DNA from: Cordylochernes scorpioides
Taxonomy: Eukaryota; Arthropoda; Arachnida; Pseudoscorpiones; Chernetidae
DNA: 64,000 bases
Assembly: GCA_030710605.1 (NCBI GenBank)
Contig: CP092863.1
Coordinates: forward strand, 119,252,164-119,316,163
Direction of reading: 5' to 3'
Part shown: positions 53,401-57,939 of the stretch, piece after piece
How positions within the stretch are numbered: the stretch's first letter is position 1
How the letters are laid out: each line of letters starts with the position of its first letter
Translations under genes and position numbers: made by a program
Notes under the pieces: model-generated
Seen by the model: only the letters and a program-made list of their open reading frames with translations
Database searches by the model: none
Told to the model about the DNA's origin: nothing

Positions 53401-55803
53401 GTGTCCTCTCATGGAGTATGTTCTACTGTAGAGAGAGATGTCCTCTAGTGTGAGTGTCCTCTCATGGAGTATGTTCTACTGTAGAGAGAGATGTCCTCTA
53501 GTGTGAGTGTTCTCTCATGGAGTATGTTCTACTGTAGAGAGGTGTCCTCTAGTGTGAGTGTCCTCTCATGGAGTATGTTCTACTGTAGAGAGAGATGTCC
53601 TCTAGTGTGAGTGTTCTCTCATGGAGTATGTTCTACTGTAGAGAGATGTCCTCTAGTGTGAGTGTCCTCTCATGGAGTATGTTCTACTGTAGAGAGAGAT
53701 GTCCTCTAGTGTGAGTGTTCTCTCATGGAGTATGTTCTAATGTAGAGAGATGTCCTCTAGTGTGAGTGTTCTCTCATGGAGTATGTTCTAATGTAGAGAG
53801 ATGTCCTCTAGTGTGAGTGTTCTCTCATGGAGTATGTTCTACTGTAGAGAGGTGTCCTCTAGTGTGAGTGTCCTCTCATGGAGTATGTTCTACTGTAGAG
53901 AGAGATGTCCTCTAGCGTGAGTGTCCTCTCATGGAGTATGTTCTAATGTAGAGAGATGTCCTCTAGTGTGAGTGTTCTCTCATGGAGTATGTTCTAATGT
54001 AGAGAGATGTCCTCTAGTGTGAGTGTCCTCTCATGGAGTATGTTCTACTGTAGAGAGGTGTCCTCTAGCGTGAGTGTCCTCTCATGGAGTATGTTCTACT
54101 GTAGAGAGGTGTCCTCTAGCGTGAGTGTCCTCTCATGGAGTATGTTCTACTGTAGAGAGGTGTCCTCTAGCGTGAGTGTACTCTCATGGAGTATGTTCTA
54201 CTGTAGAGAGGTGTCCTCTAGCGTGAGTGTCCTCTCATGGAGTATGTTCTACTGTAGAGAGGTGTCCTCTAGCGTGAGTGTCCTCTCATGGAGTATGTTC
54301 TACTGTAGAGAGGTGTCCTCTAGCGTGAGTGTCCTCTCATGGAGTATGTTCTACTGTAGAGAGGTGTCCTCTAGCGTGAGTGTCCTCTCATGGAGTATGT
54401 TCTACTGTAGAGAGGTGTCCTCTAGCGTGAGTGTCCTCTCATGGAGTATGTTCTACTGTAGAGAGGTGTCCTCTAGCGTGAGTGTCCTCTCATGGAGTAT
54501 GTTCTACTGTAGAGAGGTGTCCTCTAGCGTGAGTGTCCTCTCATGGAGTATGTTCTACTGTAGAGAGGTGTCCTCTAGCGGGAGTATCCTCTCATGGAGT
54601 ATGTTCTACTGTAGAGATGTGTCCTCTAGTGGGAATGTCCTCTCATGGAGTATGTTTTACTGTAGAGAGGTGTCCTCTAACAAGAGTGTCCTCTCATGGA
54701 GTATGTTCTACTGTAGAGAGGTGTCCTCTAGTGTGAGTGTCCTCTCATGGAGTATGTTCTACTGTAGAGAGGTGTCCTCTAGCGTGAGTGTCTCTCATGG
54801 AGTATGTTCTACTGTATTGTTATAAGTCAGGGGGGAATGAACGTGTGTGCATTTATTTATTTCAATTTAAAGCGCTATGTCCCCTTAGGAAAACTTGCGC
54901 TGTCATACATGTATGCTTCTACAGTCGTATATATATATTTACCATAATTGTAGGTCGTATAGAATAGTCATATGATATTGTCGCGGAGATAAATAAAGCA
55001 AGGGAAAGTTTGGGACTAATTAATTTATTATAAGGGGTATTTACCTTCTAGCTCTCCTATAAAATTATTTACAAGAGGTATTTATAGGGAGAGAGATAGA
55101 GTACAACTTACCCTAAGTTAAAGATAATACTAATGAGCGACGTCAGCCACCCCCGCCGATCAGTTCCGAGAACCCCTCACATCTGTGGCCCCCATCCCCG
55201 GAGTCCAGGGATGATTGACAGGTGTCCCATGGGGCCTCTCGTGGTTGGAGCCGCAAAGCCTCTTGACAATATCAATAAGGAGAAAGAGAGAGAGAGAAAA
55301 AAAAACGAGGACAGAGAACTGTACAAAGAAAGAAATGTCTGGCAATATCTACAATCAACATAATATAAAAATTATCAATTTCTTAAAATATATTTATTGC
55401 TATATAATTCAAAATATATCTGCAAGAGGTATTAACTTTTATTTTCTTTACCGTAAATGAAAATACTTGCAATTAAAGGATAAGGAGATGTATTTTTCAT
55501 AAGTAAATTATTGTCGATTCTATAGATTTAAAAAACAGGACAATCCAGTAAAAGATGTATTGAGGTTTGTTCCACATGTCCACATAAACAACTCGAGTCT
55601 TCCACTGCTTTAATTCATTTTTAAAAAACTTCTGAAATTATCAGAATGTGCGTGTTTGTCCACAGATGTTCAGTGCCATCACCAGGATGGTCCTACAGTC
55701 AAAGAAGGAACAGAAGAGTCAACGGCAGCACCAACCAGAAGCTGGACTCAAGCTCACCAAAGGCGGCCAGAAAGCCTCCAGCAGGCTAAAAAAGTGCTGC
55801 TAG
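20387..55803 (+). CDS. RAB35: RAB35-type small GTPase (complete, five coding exons)
   Basis: Exons 20387-20438, 30259-30309, 37989-38237, 50799-50923 and 55666-55803 give 615 nt, 204 aa (human RAB35 is 201). All junctions are GT-AG and the phases match. Motifs are the P-loop GDSGVGKSS (15-23), switch I ending NYITTIG with Thr40, WDTAGQE (62-68, Gln67), NKND (120-123), ETSAK (148-152), a basic hypervariable tail and a C-terminal Cys-Cys for double geranylgeranylation. [33 protein letters not shown] and [14 protein letters not shown] are characteristic of Rab35 within the Rab1/8/35 group. Rab35 controls fast endocytic recycling, cytokinesis and actin-linked membrane traffic at the plasma membrane and endosomes. 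The coding sequence is intact; introns make up over 98% of the locus. Confidence 0.97.
20439..21430 (+). other. Start of RAB35 intron 1, AT-rich
   Basis: Mostly low-complexity A/T sequence with short (TA)n runs. The stretch from 21270 shows an H2 fragment (AAAGTTGCTGATGGCTTG). No exon or structured RNA was recognised. Confidence 0.6.
21432..21672. repeat. H1b palindrome
   Basis: The arms run from GATAAAGCACAATTTGG to the complement near 21670. A plus-strand centre at about 21578 has CTGATGA and AAAACGTCACACAC, with stem II damaged (GGTAAC against GTTTCC). Confidence 0.75.
21683..21980. repeat. H1 palindrome with long central arms
   Basis: It extends beyond the core into GAAATTTTACCACAGCATG and GTTATCAAGTGTGTAAAC, as in the copy at 36029-36426. 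The second half is deleted by about 60 bp relative to the first. Confidence 0.75.
22172..22413 (-). repeat. SINE-1, 5' truncated
   Basis: It has CTTATCCCTAGTATACG, the 3' hairpin and the body. It stops at AAAAAGTGCC, so the tRNA-like head is missing. Confidence 0.85.
22414..22672. repeat. H1 arms
   Basis: A partial plus arm is followed by a full palindrome (22507-22672) with reduced centre GTTACAGTAAAAGAGTTG. Confidence 0.7.
22841..23016. mobile_element. Pogo-like MITE
   Basis: Complete structure: CAGTGACACCTCCCATGAG, ACTAATTAGCAACTCTCCAG, and an end near GAAAGTTTTACTATA. Ends are diverged. Confidence 0.65.
23030..23509. mobile_element. CAGTTAAACC MITE interrupted by SINE-2
   Basis: The MITE ends are CAGTTAAACCTGTCTATAGC and GCTATAGACAGGTTTAACTG. 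Removing the SINE-2 insertion joins ...TGTTTACATT to TTAATG... seamlessly. Confidence 0.85.
23139..23441 (-). repeat. SINE-2, full length with 10-bp target duplication
   Basis: The duplication GTTTACATTT is at 23129-23138 and 23442-23451. On the minus strand the element begins CTCCGCCTTCGCCGGTCCC and ends GATAAGAAAGAAGAAGAAG. The repeated 5' end (also at 51497, 56305, 63013) shows that this is a discrete roughly 300-370 bp family and not a random LINE truncation. No clear pol III boxes are seen, so 'SINE' is used loosely. Confidence 0.85.
23524..23990. mobile_element. Pogo-like MITE and second CAGTTAAACC MITE
   Basis: A pogo-like copy is at 23524-23711 (CAGTAGAACACCTACTCC to AGGTTCTATTATA). 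A complete CAGTTAAACC copy is at 23812-23990, ending CAGGTTTAACTGTATA. Confidence 0.75.
24180..26262 (+). repeat. 74-bp minisatellite from the middle of the pogo-like MITE
   Basis: About 20 well-conserved 74-bp units (GAGTTGCTAGATAGTAAAAA, TGGTGATGAAAATTC, GTGTCCTCTTACTG) run from about 24701. They are preceded by older, diverged units from 24180. A 75-bp variant (GATAATTTTGCTGATAAAAA, TTTTGTAAAGAGATG) recurs at intervals, indicating higher-order duplication. A partial SINE-2 lies at 24248-24380. Located in RAB35 intron 1. Confidence 0.9.
26265..26553 (-). repeat. SINE-1 inserted at the edge of the 74-bp array
   Basis: Near full length with a T-rich start and GCTTATCCCTAGTACACG. The flanks both belong to the MITE unit, so the SINE landed in a MITE-derived repeat. 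Confidence 0.88.
26554..26929 (+). other. MITE remnant and unassigned intron sequence
   Basis: The last MITE end runs to about 26632 (GTCCTCTCATTGAGGTTCTGC). The rest shows no recognised element. Confidence 0.5.
26930..27320. repeat. H1 and H1b copies, rearranged
   Basis: H1 arms are at 26930-27118 and an H1b copy at 27140-27320. Centres are partly deleted. Confidence 0.65.
27360..27545. repeat. Palindrome of the CTTACTGCAATRGAAAAATT family
   Basis: Inverted arms (AAACAATTTCTATACTGTCC and its complement) centre near 27435 around CTAGCTCATCAGTATAA. It is related to 16520-16690 and 60220-60350. Confidence 0.65.
27722..27847 (-). repeat. SINE-1, 3' part only
   Basis: T-rich start, GCTTATCCCTAGTACACG and the 3' hairpin. 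It is truncated after AAAGCAGTTCGAC. Confidence 0.85.
28115..28690 (+). repeat. Tandem array, about 135-bp period, four units
   Basis: Units contain GTCTTGTTACCTTTTGATTC, AAATCTATAATACAAAG and TTTTAAGATGTTGGTT. The first part resembles the H1 end. The array was probably built from an H1 arm plus flank. Confidence 0.75.
28875..29790. repeat. 51-bp minisatellite with dimeric alternation
   Basis: About 17 units (CAGTAGAACATACTCCATG, AGAGGACACTCCCGCTTGAGG) come from the pogo-like MITE terminus. GGACATC and GGACACC forms alternate, giving a 102-bp higher-order unit. Because 51 is a multiple of three, several frames stay open on both strands; these are not genes. Located about 470 bp before RAB35 exon 2. 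Confidence 0.92.
29870..30015. mobile_element. CAGTTAAACC MITE
   Basis: The ends are CAGTTAAACCTCTCAATAGC and GCTATAGTCAGGTTTAATCG, with a TTTACATTAAAAGTGACC body. Confidence 0.75.
30259..30309 (+). CDS. RAB35: RAB35 exon 2
   Basis: The acceptor is GCCCGGCAG and the donor GTAAGT. It completes Gly18, encodes [16 protein letters not shown] (19-34) and gives the first base of Gly35. It contains the P-loop Lys21 and Ser22. Confidence 0.96.
30511..30958. repeat. SINE-2 copy inserted into a SINE-2 copy
   Basis: A plus-sense copy (30511-30555 and 30918-30958, ending GTGGAGATAA and AAGAAGAA) is split by a minus-sense copy at 30556-30917. The 11-bp duplication GCTTGATACCC lies at 30545-30555 and 30918-30928. 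The outer copy carries the hairpin TCAAGCTT-TAC-AAGCTTGA. Confidence 0.88.
31065..31390. repeat. H1 copy followed by CTCATGGACAAAACTTAAGG element
   Basis: The H1 palindrome at 31065-31200 has a collapsed centre (GGTAACCACATTGTTACCGACGTC). At 31198 TTCATGGACAAAACTTAAGG begins the element that is tandem at 3684-4270. Confidence 0.7.
31428..31740 (+). repeat. SINE-1, full length with target duplication
   Basis: Head, B box GGTTCGATTCCC, 3' hairpin and A tail are complete. CATTTAGG flanks both sides, near 31421 and 31743. Confidence 0.9.
32043..32227. mobile_element. Pogo-like MITE, near complete
   Basis: It runs from CAGTAAAACATCCCTGTAAA through GAGAGTTGCTAAATAGTAAA to AGGAGGTTCTACTGTA. This is a good reference for the unit boundaries of the minisatellites. 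Confidence 0.8.
32575..32925. repeat. H1b copy with extended centre
   Basis: Arms are at 32575-32660 and 32805-32925. Between them is a second palindrome (GATTATATAAAAGGACATAC and complement). The plus-strand centre has TTGATGATGGTAAC and GAAACGTCACACAC. Confidence 0.7.
33050..33190 (+). repeat. SINE-1, 3' part
   Basis: Body from ACATTTGTAAGTGC through a 3' hairpin with one substitution (CCATGATTATCATGG), ending AAGTAAGCAAAAAAAA. Confidence 0.8.
33308..33745 (-). repeat. SINE-3, long copy
   Basis: On the minus strand it ends with GTATAATCTTTACACAAAGG, GGGATGCG and AACAACAA. The 5' end near CTCTCGGCAGAACC matches the end of the copy at 4862. Confidence 0.75.
34230..35660. repeat. 138-bp tandem array, about 10 units
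   Basis: Units contain TTTCTCCTTTGTTCATAAAC, AAATTGGTGGTTAGAAATAC, ATATACACTGTCTACAATTT and CCATATGTTTTATCTTGTTG. The period of 138 (46 codons) leaves a minus-strand frame open for 243 codons with a 46-residue repeat. It has no signal peptide or known domain and lies in RAB35 intron 2. I read it as non-coding. It is not related to the MITE-derived arrays. Confidence 0.9.
36029..36426. repeat. H1 giant palindrome, about 398 bp, both arms intact
   Basis: The arms run outward-in: AAGGCACAATTTGGATTA, ACACAAGGTAATAAGACC, TAGTGTGTGATGTTTCAGTAA, AGTACTGAATGAGAAATT, GTTATCAAGTGTGTAAAC. They are mirrored after a centre near 36215. Each strand carries a full hammerhead-like centre. This is the most complete symmetric H1 unit in the window. 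Confidence 0.88.
36430..36535 (+). repeat. H1 single arm
   Basis: It starts in TTATTTTTTAGTCTTTTGTC and ends GGTCTTATTACCTTGTGTTT. It holds the best-preserved hammerhead-like centre (next entry). Confidence 0.8.
36452..36497 (+). ncRNA. Candidate hammerhead-type ribozyme core (best H1 copy)
   Basis: In order: TTTGT (36452-36456; stem I 5' strand), CTGATGA (36457-36463), one extra T, stem II GGTAAC (36465-36470) and GTTACC (36477-36482) around AACGCT, GAAA (36483-36486), CGTC (36487-36490), then ACACAC, whose ACA pairs with TGT. Stem III would be the self-complementary ACGU, which can form only between two cores (dimeric hammerhead). The predicted cut follows GUC at 36490. The extra T between A9 and stem II departs from the consensus. 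Activity is untested and may be lost. Confidence 0.5.
36717..36935. mobile_element. Fold-back MITE (same family as 8088-8359)
   Basis: Arms GTAAAACGACATTTGAAG and complement, centre CCTTAGGGATGAAG, right end TTTATATTGTATTATAAATA. Confidence 0.75.
37098..37190 (-). repeat. H1 arm
   Basis: It runs from ATTATAAACACAAGGTTAAT to CATCATCAGACAAAAGAATA. Part of the core near GTGTGTGACAGAG is deleted. Confidence 0.7.
37224..37440. repeat. 78-bp tandem, three units
   Basis: Units contain TTTTGTCTCCATGAGTGTAT and CCGATATACATGCTAAAAGG. They are another amplification of the element seen at 3684-4270. Confidence 0.85.
37443..37597 (-). repeat. SINE-1, 3' part
   Basis: T-rich start, CTTATCCCTAGTATATG, 3' hairpin and half the body. 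It is truncated at GAGCCCCGG and sits inside a unit of the 78-bp element, which resumes at ATATACATGG. Confidence 0.85.
37700..37988. mobile_element. CAGTTAAACC MITE and truncated pogo-like MITE upstream of exon 3
   Basis: The CAGTTAAACC family is at about 37700-37852. The pogo-like MITE is at 37857-37975 and breaks off at CCCTAAAGGACAC, only 13 bp before the exon 3 acceptor. The remainder, ATGGTGATTGTGCAG, is all that is left of the original intron end. Confidence 0.75.
37989..38237 (+). CDS. RAB35: RAB35 exon 3
   Basis: The largest exon (249 nt). The acceptor is GATTGTGCAG and the donor GTAAGT. It encodes [48 protein letters not shown] and ending NRIL. It holds switch I and II and the interswitch. 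Its GC content is sharply higher than the flanking introns. Confidence 0.97.
38250..38420. repeat. H1 remnants at start of intron 3
   Basis: Fragments such as ATTTGGTCTTATTACC and GTGTGACGTTTCGGTAACGG are present, with deletions. Confidence 0.65.
38464..38638. mobile_element. Pogo-like MITE bordering the mariner
   Basis: It runs from CAGTAGAACCTGTGAGGAC to GGGAGGTTCTATTA. The mariner lies at its terminal TA. Confidence 0.8.
38640..39958 (-). mobile_element. mariner transposon, 1319 bp
   Basis: Terminal inverted repeats start TACGAGGTGTGTTCAAAA on both sides. The TA target duplications are at 38638-38639 and 39959-39960. Total length is normal for mariner. The transposase (next entry) lies on the minus strand and is broken by frameshifts, so the copy is not autonomous. 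Confidence 0.95.
38696..39750 (-). pseudogene. mariner transposase (DD34D), three frameshifts
   Basis: From the ATG at 39750 to TAA at 38696 the reading covers about 350 codons, the usual mariner length. The N-terminal helix-turn-helix region starts MDQRTCIKF. The catalytic residues are D in [12 protein letters not shown] in HHDNAPAH and D in [12 protein letters not shown], with 34 residues between the last two. That is DD34D, and all three residues are retained. The C-terminus ends GIHE. The frame changes near 39527-39535, near 39340-39350 and near 38800-38812. It is decayed but recognisable. Confidence 0.92.
40315..40616 (+). repeat. SINE-2, sense orientation
   Basis: It begins GAAGGGGAGCAGTAACAAGC (5' truncated) and ends GAGTGGAGATAAGAAAGAAG. 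Confidence 0.85.
40617..40897 (+). other. Single-copy, locally GC-rich segment in RAB35 intron 3
   Basis: 40690-40850 is clearly richer in G+C than its surroundings and matches no repeat in the window. An open frame of 66 codons crosses it, without a recognised domain, splice signals or codon support. It could be a conserved regulatory element or an old insertion. Confidence 0.35.
40898..41090. repeat. H1/H1b remnants
   Basis: It has an AAGCACAATTTGAATTATAA end and a short palindrome GGTAACATCATTGTTACC around 41030-41050. Confidence 0.65.
41150..41500. mobile_element. Pogo-like MITE interrupted by a LINE tail
   Basis: MITE parts are at about 41150-41271 and 41420-41470. Between them at 41272-41419 is the LINE 3' end on the minus strand (TTGTTGTTTCTTATCCCCTT through TGTTCTGGAGCTGCAGGTG). 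The phrase TGACTCTGT(T/A) borders both sides. Confidence 0.75.
41501..41939 (+). other. Mostly single-copy intron sequence
   Basis: No recognised element. 41590-41760 looks unique and purine-rich. A fragment of the pogo-like MITE end lies at 41800-41835. Confidence 0.4.
41940..42107. repeat. H1b palindrome running into SINE-1
   Basis: The centre at about 42075 has CTGATGA, GGTGAC/GTTGCC and GAAATGTG. It stops at TGTG, where SINE-1 sequence begins. Confidence 0.75.
42108..42520 (-). repeat. SINE-1 interrupted by a 194-bp element
   Basis: SINE body 42108-42236 and tRNA-like head 42444-42520 (B-box complement AGATCCTGG region). The interruption at 42237-42430 is bounded by the 13-bp duplication ATTAGAAGAAAGT. 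Confidence 0.85.
42237..42430 (+). mobile_element. H3 element with hammerhead-like core, flanked by 13-bp duplications
   Basis: The duplication is ATTAGAAGAAAGT at 42224-42236 and 42431-42443. Inside, CTGTGGA is followed by an extra A, then stem GGAC (42354-42357) / GTCC (42364-42367) with loop TGACAG, then GAAA (42368-42371), GCTA, then GAGAATAAAATTT. CTC before the core pairs with GAG after it. AGCU is self-complementary and CUA is an allowed NUH cleavage triplet. Related sequences lie at 51733-51800 and 59236-59330. Confidence 0.6.
42630..43281. repeat. Cluster of partial pogo-like MITEs in tandem
   Basis: At least five head-to-tail partial copies (CAGTAGAAC(A)AACCTC..., GGAGAGTTGCTAAATACAG) end with CATGGAGGTTGTTCTACTGT. 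The unit here is about 95 bp, distinct from the 35, 51 and 74 bp arrays. Confidence 0.8.
43282..44220 (+). other. Mostly single-copy intron 3 sequence
   Basis: A partial SINE-2 (minus) lies at about 43680-43800, a MITE fragment at 43820-43960 and the 28-bp hairpin sequence shared with 6803-6850 at 44123-44150. 43290-43560 and 43970-44090 match nothing else in the window and show no exon features. Confidence 0.45.
44229..44815. mobile_element. H1 element carrying the GC-hairpin composite
   Basis: H1 end AAGGCACAATTTGGATTAT, then the composite 44251-44660 (TCTATATACAGTTACGAGCG to TTCGGCTAGT), then the H1 palindrome GATTATAAACACAAGG to ATAATCTATAAT. The composite has an inverted-CCAAT block, GGAGCGGGTCGCTCC, and inverted AAATGCATATATTAG/complement around 44440-44570. 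Confidence 0.8.
45125..45385. repeat. CTCATGGACAAAACTTAAGG element, two units
   Basis: It is the same element as at 3684-4270 and 14811-15010, with GTTATCTCGTGTATCTTCAA and TAAGTTTTGTCCATGAGTG. Confidence 0.8.
45397..45684 (+). repeat. SINE-1, internally deleted
   Basis: Head, B-box-like GGATCGAATACC, short internal deletion near AAGAGTGCAAGAAATGC, 3' hairpin and AGGGATAAGTAAAAA. Confidence 0.85.
46165..46300. mobile_element. Half of a fold-back MITE
   Basis: One arm (AATTTGACAATTTTGCCGC, AATAACGTTTATTTC, CCTTGGGGATGAAG) is followed by a GATAAGAAAGAAGAAGA stretch from a SINE-2 tail. Confidence 0.65.
46301..46516. other. GC-rich single-copy segment in RAB35 intron 3
   Basis: 46340-46500 is GC-rich (GGGCGGCAGGTGGACCAGG) and unlike any repeat in the window. 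A 63-codon minus-strand frame crosses it, but no domain is recognised. Function unknown. Confidence 0.35.
46517..46730. repeat. Pogo-like MITE with short terminal repeats
   Basis: MITE body followed by three diverged repeats of CTCTCATGGAGTATGTTC. Confidence 0.7.
46733..47517 (+). mobile_element. Tigger/pogo-type deletion derivative, 785 bp
   Basis: Inverted ends CAGTGGTACCTCGACATA and TA duplications (46731-46732 and 47518-47519). Next to the ends, repeated ATACGAG blocks occur. From 46964 a frame starts [10 protein letters not shown] and reads [10 protein letters not shown], the start of a Tigger-type DNA-binding domain. After frame breaks, [12 protein letters not shown] near 47187-47215 matches the C-terminus of such transposases. 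The central catalytic region is missing. Confidence 0.85.
47520..48830. repeat. Several pogo-like MITEs and H1 fragments
   Basis: MITEs are at about 47520-47705, 47711-47862, 48315-48470 and 48651-48830 with CAGTAGAAC ends. An H1 copy surrounds the third one (48280-48580). 47890-48270 has no recognised element. The first MITE shares its flanking TA with the Tigger element. Confidence 0.75.
48773..50740 (+). repeat. 35-bp minisatellite, about 56 units
   Basis: The unit reads GTAGAGAGGTGTCCTCTCAT and GGAGTATGTTCTACT. Within each unit GAGAGG-TGT-CCTCTC is a hairpin. Three main variants (ggtgtcctctcatgg, gatgtcctctcaagg, gctgtcctcacatgg) are arranged in a non-random mix. It is derived from the pogo-like MITE end minus the 16-bp TAGCGTGAGTGTCCTC block present in the 51-bp arrays. 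It ends about 58 bp before the exon 4 acceptor. Confidence 0.95.
50799..50923 (+). CDS. RAB35: RAB35 exon 4
   Basis: The acceptor is GGATGTGCAG and the donor GTGAGT. It completes Val118 and encodes [32 protein letters not shown] and EE. It holds the guanine-specificity motif NKND and ETSAK. Confidence 0.97.
51083..51497 (-). repeat. SINE-1 3' fragment plus full SINE-2
   Basis: SINE-1 remnant at 51083-51123 (CCTTAGTACACCTTG to ATGATAATCAT). SINE-2 at 51124-51497 on the minus strand from AACTCTGCCTTTGCC to GAAAGAAGA. Confidence 0.85.
51590..51800. repeat. H2 and H3 fragments
   Basis: H2: CTGATGAGGGCTGACAGCC near 51662. H3: TTGAAGGGTATCCTGAAAGC and TAGAGAAATAAAA near 51745-51775, keeping GAAAGCTAGAG. 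Confidence 0.6.
51930..54815 (+). repeat. 51-bp minisatellite, about 56 units
   Basis: Unit: GTAGAGAGGTGTCCTCTAGC, GTGAGTGTCCTCTCATGGAG, TATGTTCTACT. It is the MITE terminus in the orientation opposite to 28875-29790. Blocks differ by GTGAG/GGGAG, TGTCC/TGTTC and a 2-bp AGAGAGAG variant, so the array grew in several rounds. The 2-bp variant shifts frame, which is why long open frames stop and restart. None is a gene. Confidence 0.95.
54979..55268 (-). mobile_element. Probable solo LTR, 290 bp
   Basis: It has TGTC...GACA ends and an ATAT duplication on both sides (54975-54978 and 55269-55272). On the minus strand there is a GC-rich upstream part and a TATA box CCCTATAAATACC near 55085-55098. 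No second LTR or internal region is present. The 4-bp duplication is short, so chance is not excluded. Confidence 0.5.
55666..55803 (+). CDS. RAB35: RAB35 exon 5 (last coding exon)
   Basis: The acceptor is TTTGTCCACAG. It starts in phase 0 with [16 protein letters not shown] and runs through a Gln/Lys-rich variable tail to RLKKCC and TAG. The terminal Cys pair is the prenylation site, and the preceding Lys/Arg cluster is the usual Rab35 membrane-targeting basic patch. Confidence 0.95.
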   Translation: MFSAITRMVLQSKKEQKSQRQHQPEAGLKLTKGGQKASSRLKKCC

Positions 55804-55944
55804 CCCCCCCATCTTTATTATTTCTGTCCTAGGTGAGAGGGAACTTCTTTGTGACCGTCTGTTGTGGAGGTTTGATGGTATTTGCTATTGTTGCTTATCC
55901 CTTTGTGTTTAAATTCCATGAGTTGATGTTCCTTAACCTGTTTG

Positions 55945-56305
55945 ATCTTCTTTCTTATCTCCACTCAATCATATTTGGGTATCAAGCTTGTAAAGCTTGA
56001 GACTTTTGATGGTGTCTGCTTGACAACCATCATGGCTGGGTTAAATAGAATGTGTCTGCCTTTGTCATTTAGACTGAGAGCTCTACTCAGTGGCAGGCCG
56101 ACTTAGTTCCAAAAGAAATGACCGCCTCTGTCATGAGGAACAGATGCCATGTGCAGCTGCTCCTAACATGAAGTACAAACGCTGCTCATCCTGTATCTCT
56201 GGAGCCCTTACAGGGTACTATCAGCTGAGCCCAGGTTTTTTAGTGAGCTTCTTACTGCTTCCCCTCCTCCTTTTTCATCCGGGCTTGGGACCAGCAAAGG
56301 CGGAG
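55945..56305 (-). repeat. SINE-2
   Basis: Minus-strand copy from AACTCCGCCTTTGCTGG to GTGGAGATAAGAAAGAAG, including the AAGCTT hairpin (TCAAGCTTTACAAGCTTGA on minus). Confidence 0.88.
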
Positions 56306-56765
56306 TTGAGCTGTTTGATGATGAGCAGAAATCTCTCCCAAAGGTCATGTTTGTTGTTGTTGCTGTTGCTTATTCCTTAAGTTGTTTAAACGATCTCCAT
56401 TAGGTCCTAAGAATAAATCAGATTTATTCTTTTGTCTGATGATGGTGACAATGCTATTGCCAAAACATCACGCACTATTAAATTATTTGGATTAGGTCTT
56501 ATTTTCTCTCATTAGGTTCCATTGTCTCAGCTTTGAGACAGATGTAGACATCATGGAGAAGGAAAGAGGGGTGTTGTGATGAAGAAATGGCTGCCTCTGT
56601 CATGAGGAACAGACACCATGTGCAGCCGCTCCTAACATGGAGTACAAACACTGCTCATCCTGTATCCCTGAAATCCTTACAGGGTACTATCATCTGAGCC
56701 CAGGTTTTTTAGTGAGTTTGTTACTGCTCCCCTTCCTCCTTCTTTATCCGGGCTTGGGCTTTTTC
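56306..56765. repeat. LINE-tail, H1b and SINE-2 fragments
   Basis: A LINE-tail fragment lies at 56310-56400, an H1b arm at 56410-56510 with CTGATGA, GGTGAC and AAAACATC, and a truncated SINE-2 (minus) at 56578-56760. Confidence 0.7.
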
Positions 56766-57712
56766 TCTCTAATTGAAAAGTCTCACAACCATTTTGAATA
56801 AAGGTTTTGTTTCGCAGCAATCTTCACCACTCCGGCAATGAGAGAAACATCGCTGCCCTCTCCAGCTACCATCGCCAATCGGAGAGGCACTGTTGTGACT
56901 TTTAAAAAAAATATATATATATATTATAATAATAACTATAAAAAAAAAGAAATCACTTCCAATGCTTGTTTTTTTTTTTTTCATTATTATTTTTTTTGTA
57001 TGTAAAGAGAAAGAACATATATATATATAATTTTTTTGTGAATGTATCATTTTTTTTTGTTAGCCAAAGTTTTTTTTTTCTTTTTTTTTTTAAATATATA
57101 TAGTTTTTTTTAATATAAAAGAAAAGCATCTTTGAAGATTTGTGTTTTCTTTTATGTCAATTTCTAAATTTAAATTGATAAAGCTTTATAAATATATATA
57201 TATGTGGTACCTATATATATATATATATGGTATATTTACATATTGTTCATATGTTACGCACACCTTTAGATGCCTTTTACTTCAATTTGCTCACTTCTAT
57301 CCTATTCTCCTTGAACCAATTCAAAATCTTTGTCTAAAGTTTGCCATTATTATTGTCTTAATTAAATATAGTTTTTTCTATGTTTTTCTTGGTCCCCCTA
57401 TTTTTTTTTTCAACTAATTGCTCAAAAAAATTTTTTTTTTATGTTTAAGTTGTGAACAATATCTTTTAACATTTTTATAAAATACCTTTTATATATATTA
57501 TAAGTGAATTTTTTTTGAAAGTCTTTATATAATAGAACATTTATGGCAAAAATCACATTTTTTAAAAAGTTTTTTTTTTTTTCAGAATAAATTACAATTA
57601 CATTTATGAATAAATTGTCAACAAAGGTTTTTAATATGATCGATTTTTAATCAAAATTCAAGTTTTTTGAGTACAGTCCATACAACTATAAGTGTAAATT
57701 TTTTAAAAAATA

Positions 57713-57878
57713 CAGTTAAACCTGTCTATAGTGACCCCTTTAAATAGCGCCTTCCTCTCTATAGCACCCGATTTTAAGCATTAAAATGTAACATTTCACA
57801 ATAAAAGTGACCTGTCTATAGCACCCTATTTTGGTGAGTCCCAAGAGGGGGCGCTATAGACAGGTTTAACTGTATAAT
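57713..57878. mobile_element. CAGTTAAACC MITE
   Basis: Complete, from CAGTTAAACCTGTCTATAG to CTATAGACAGGTTTAACTG, flanked by TA-rich sequence. Confidence 0.85.
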
Positions 57879-57939
57879 AAAATTGTGATTACATATAATT
57901 ATTAAAACTTTTACAGTAAGGAATAAATAGTACAAAAGA

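Noticed and set aside
55133-55363. 76-codon frame with Pro/Arg-rich start
   Set aside because: Lies in the probable solo LTR and a following purine-rich run. No domain recognised.
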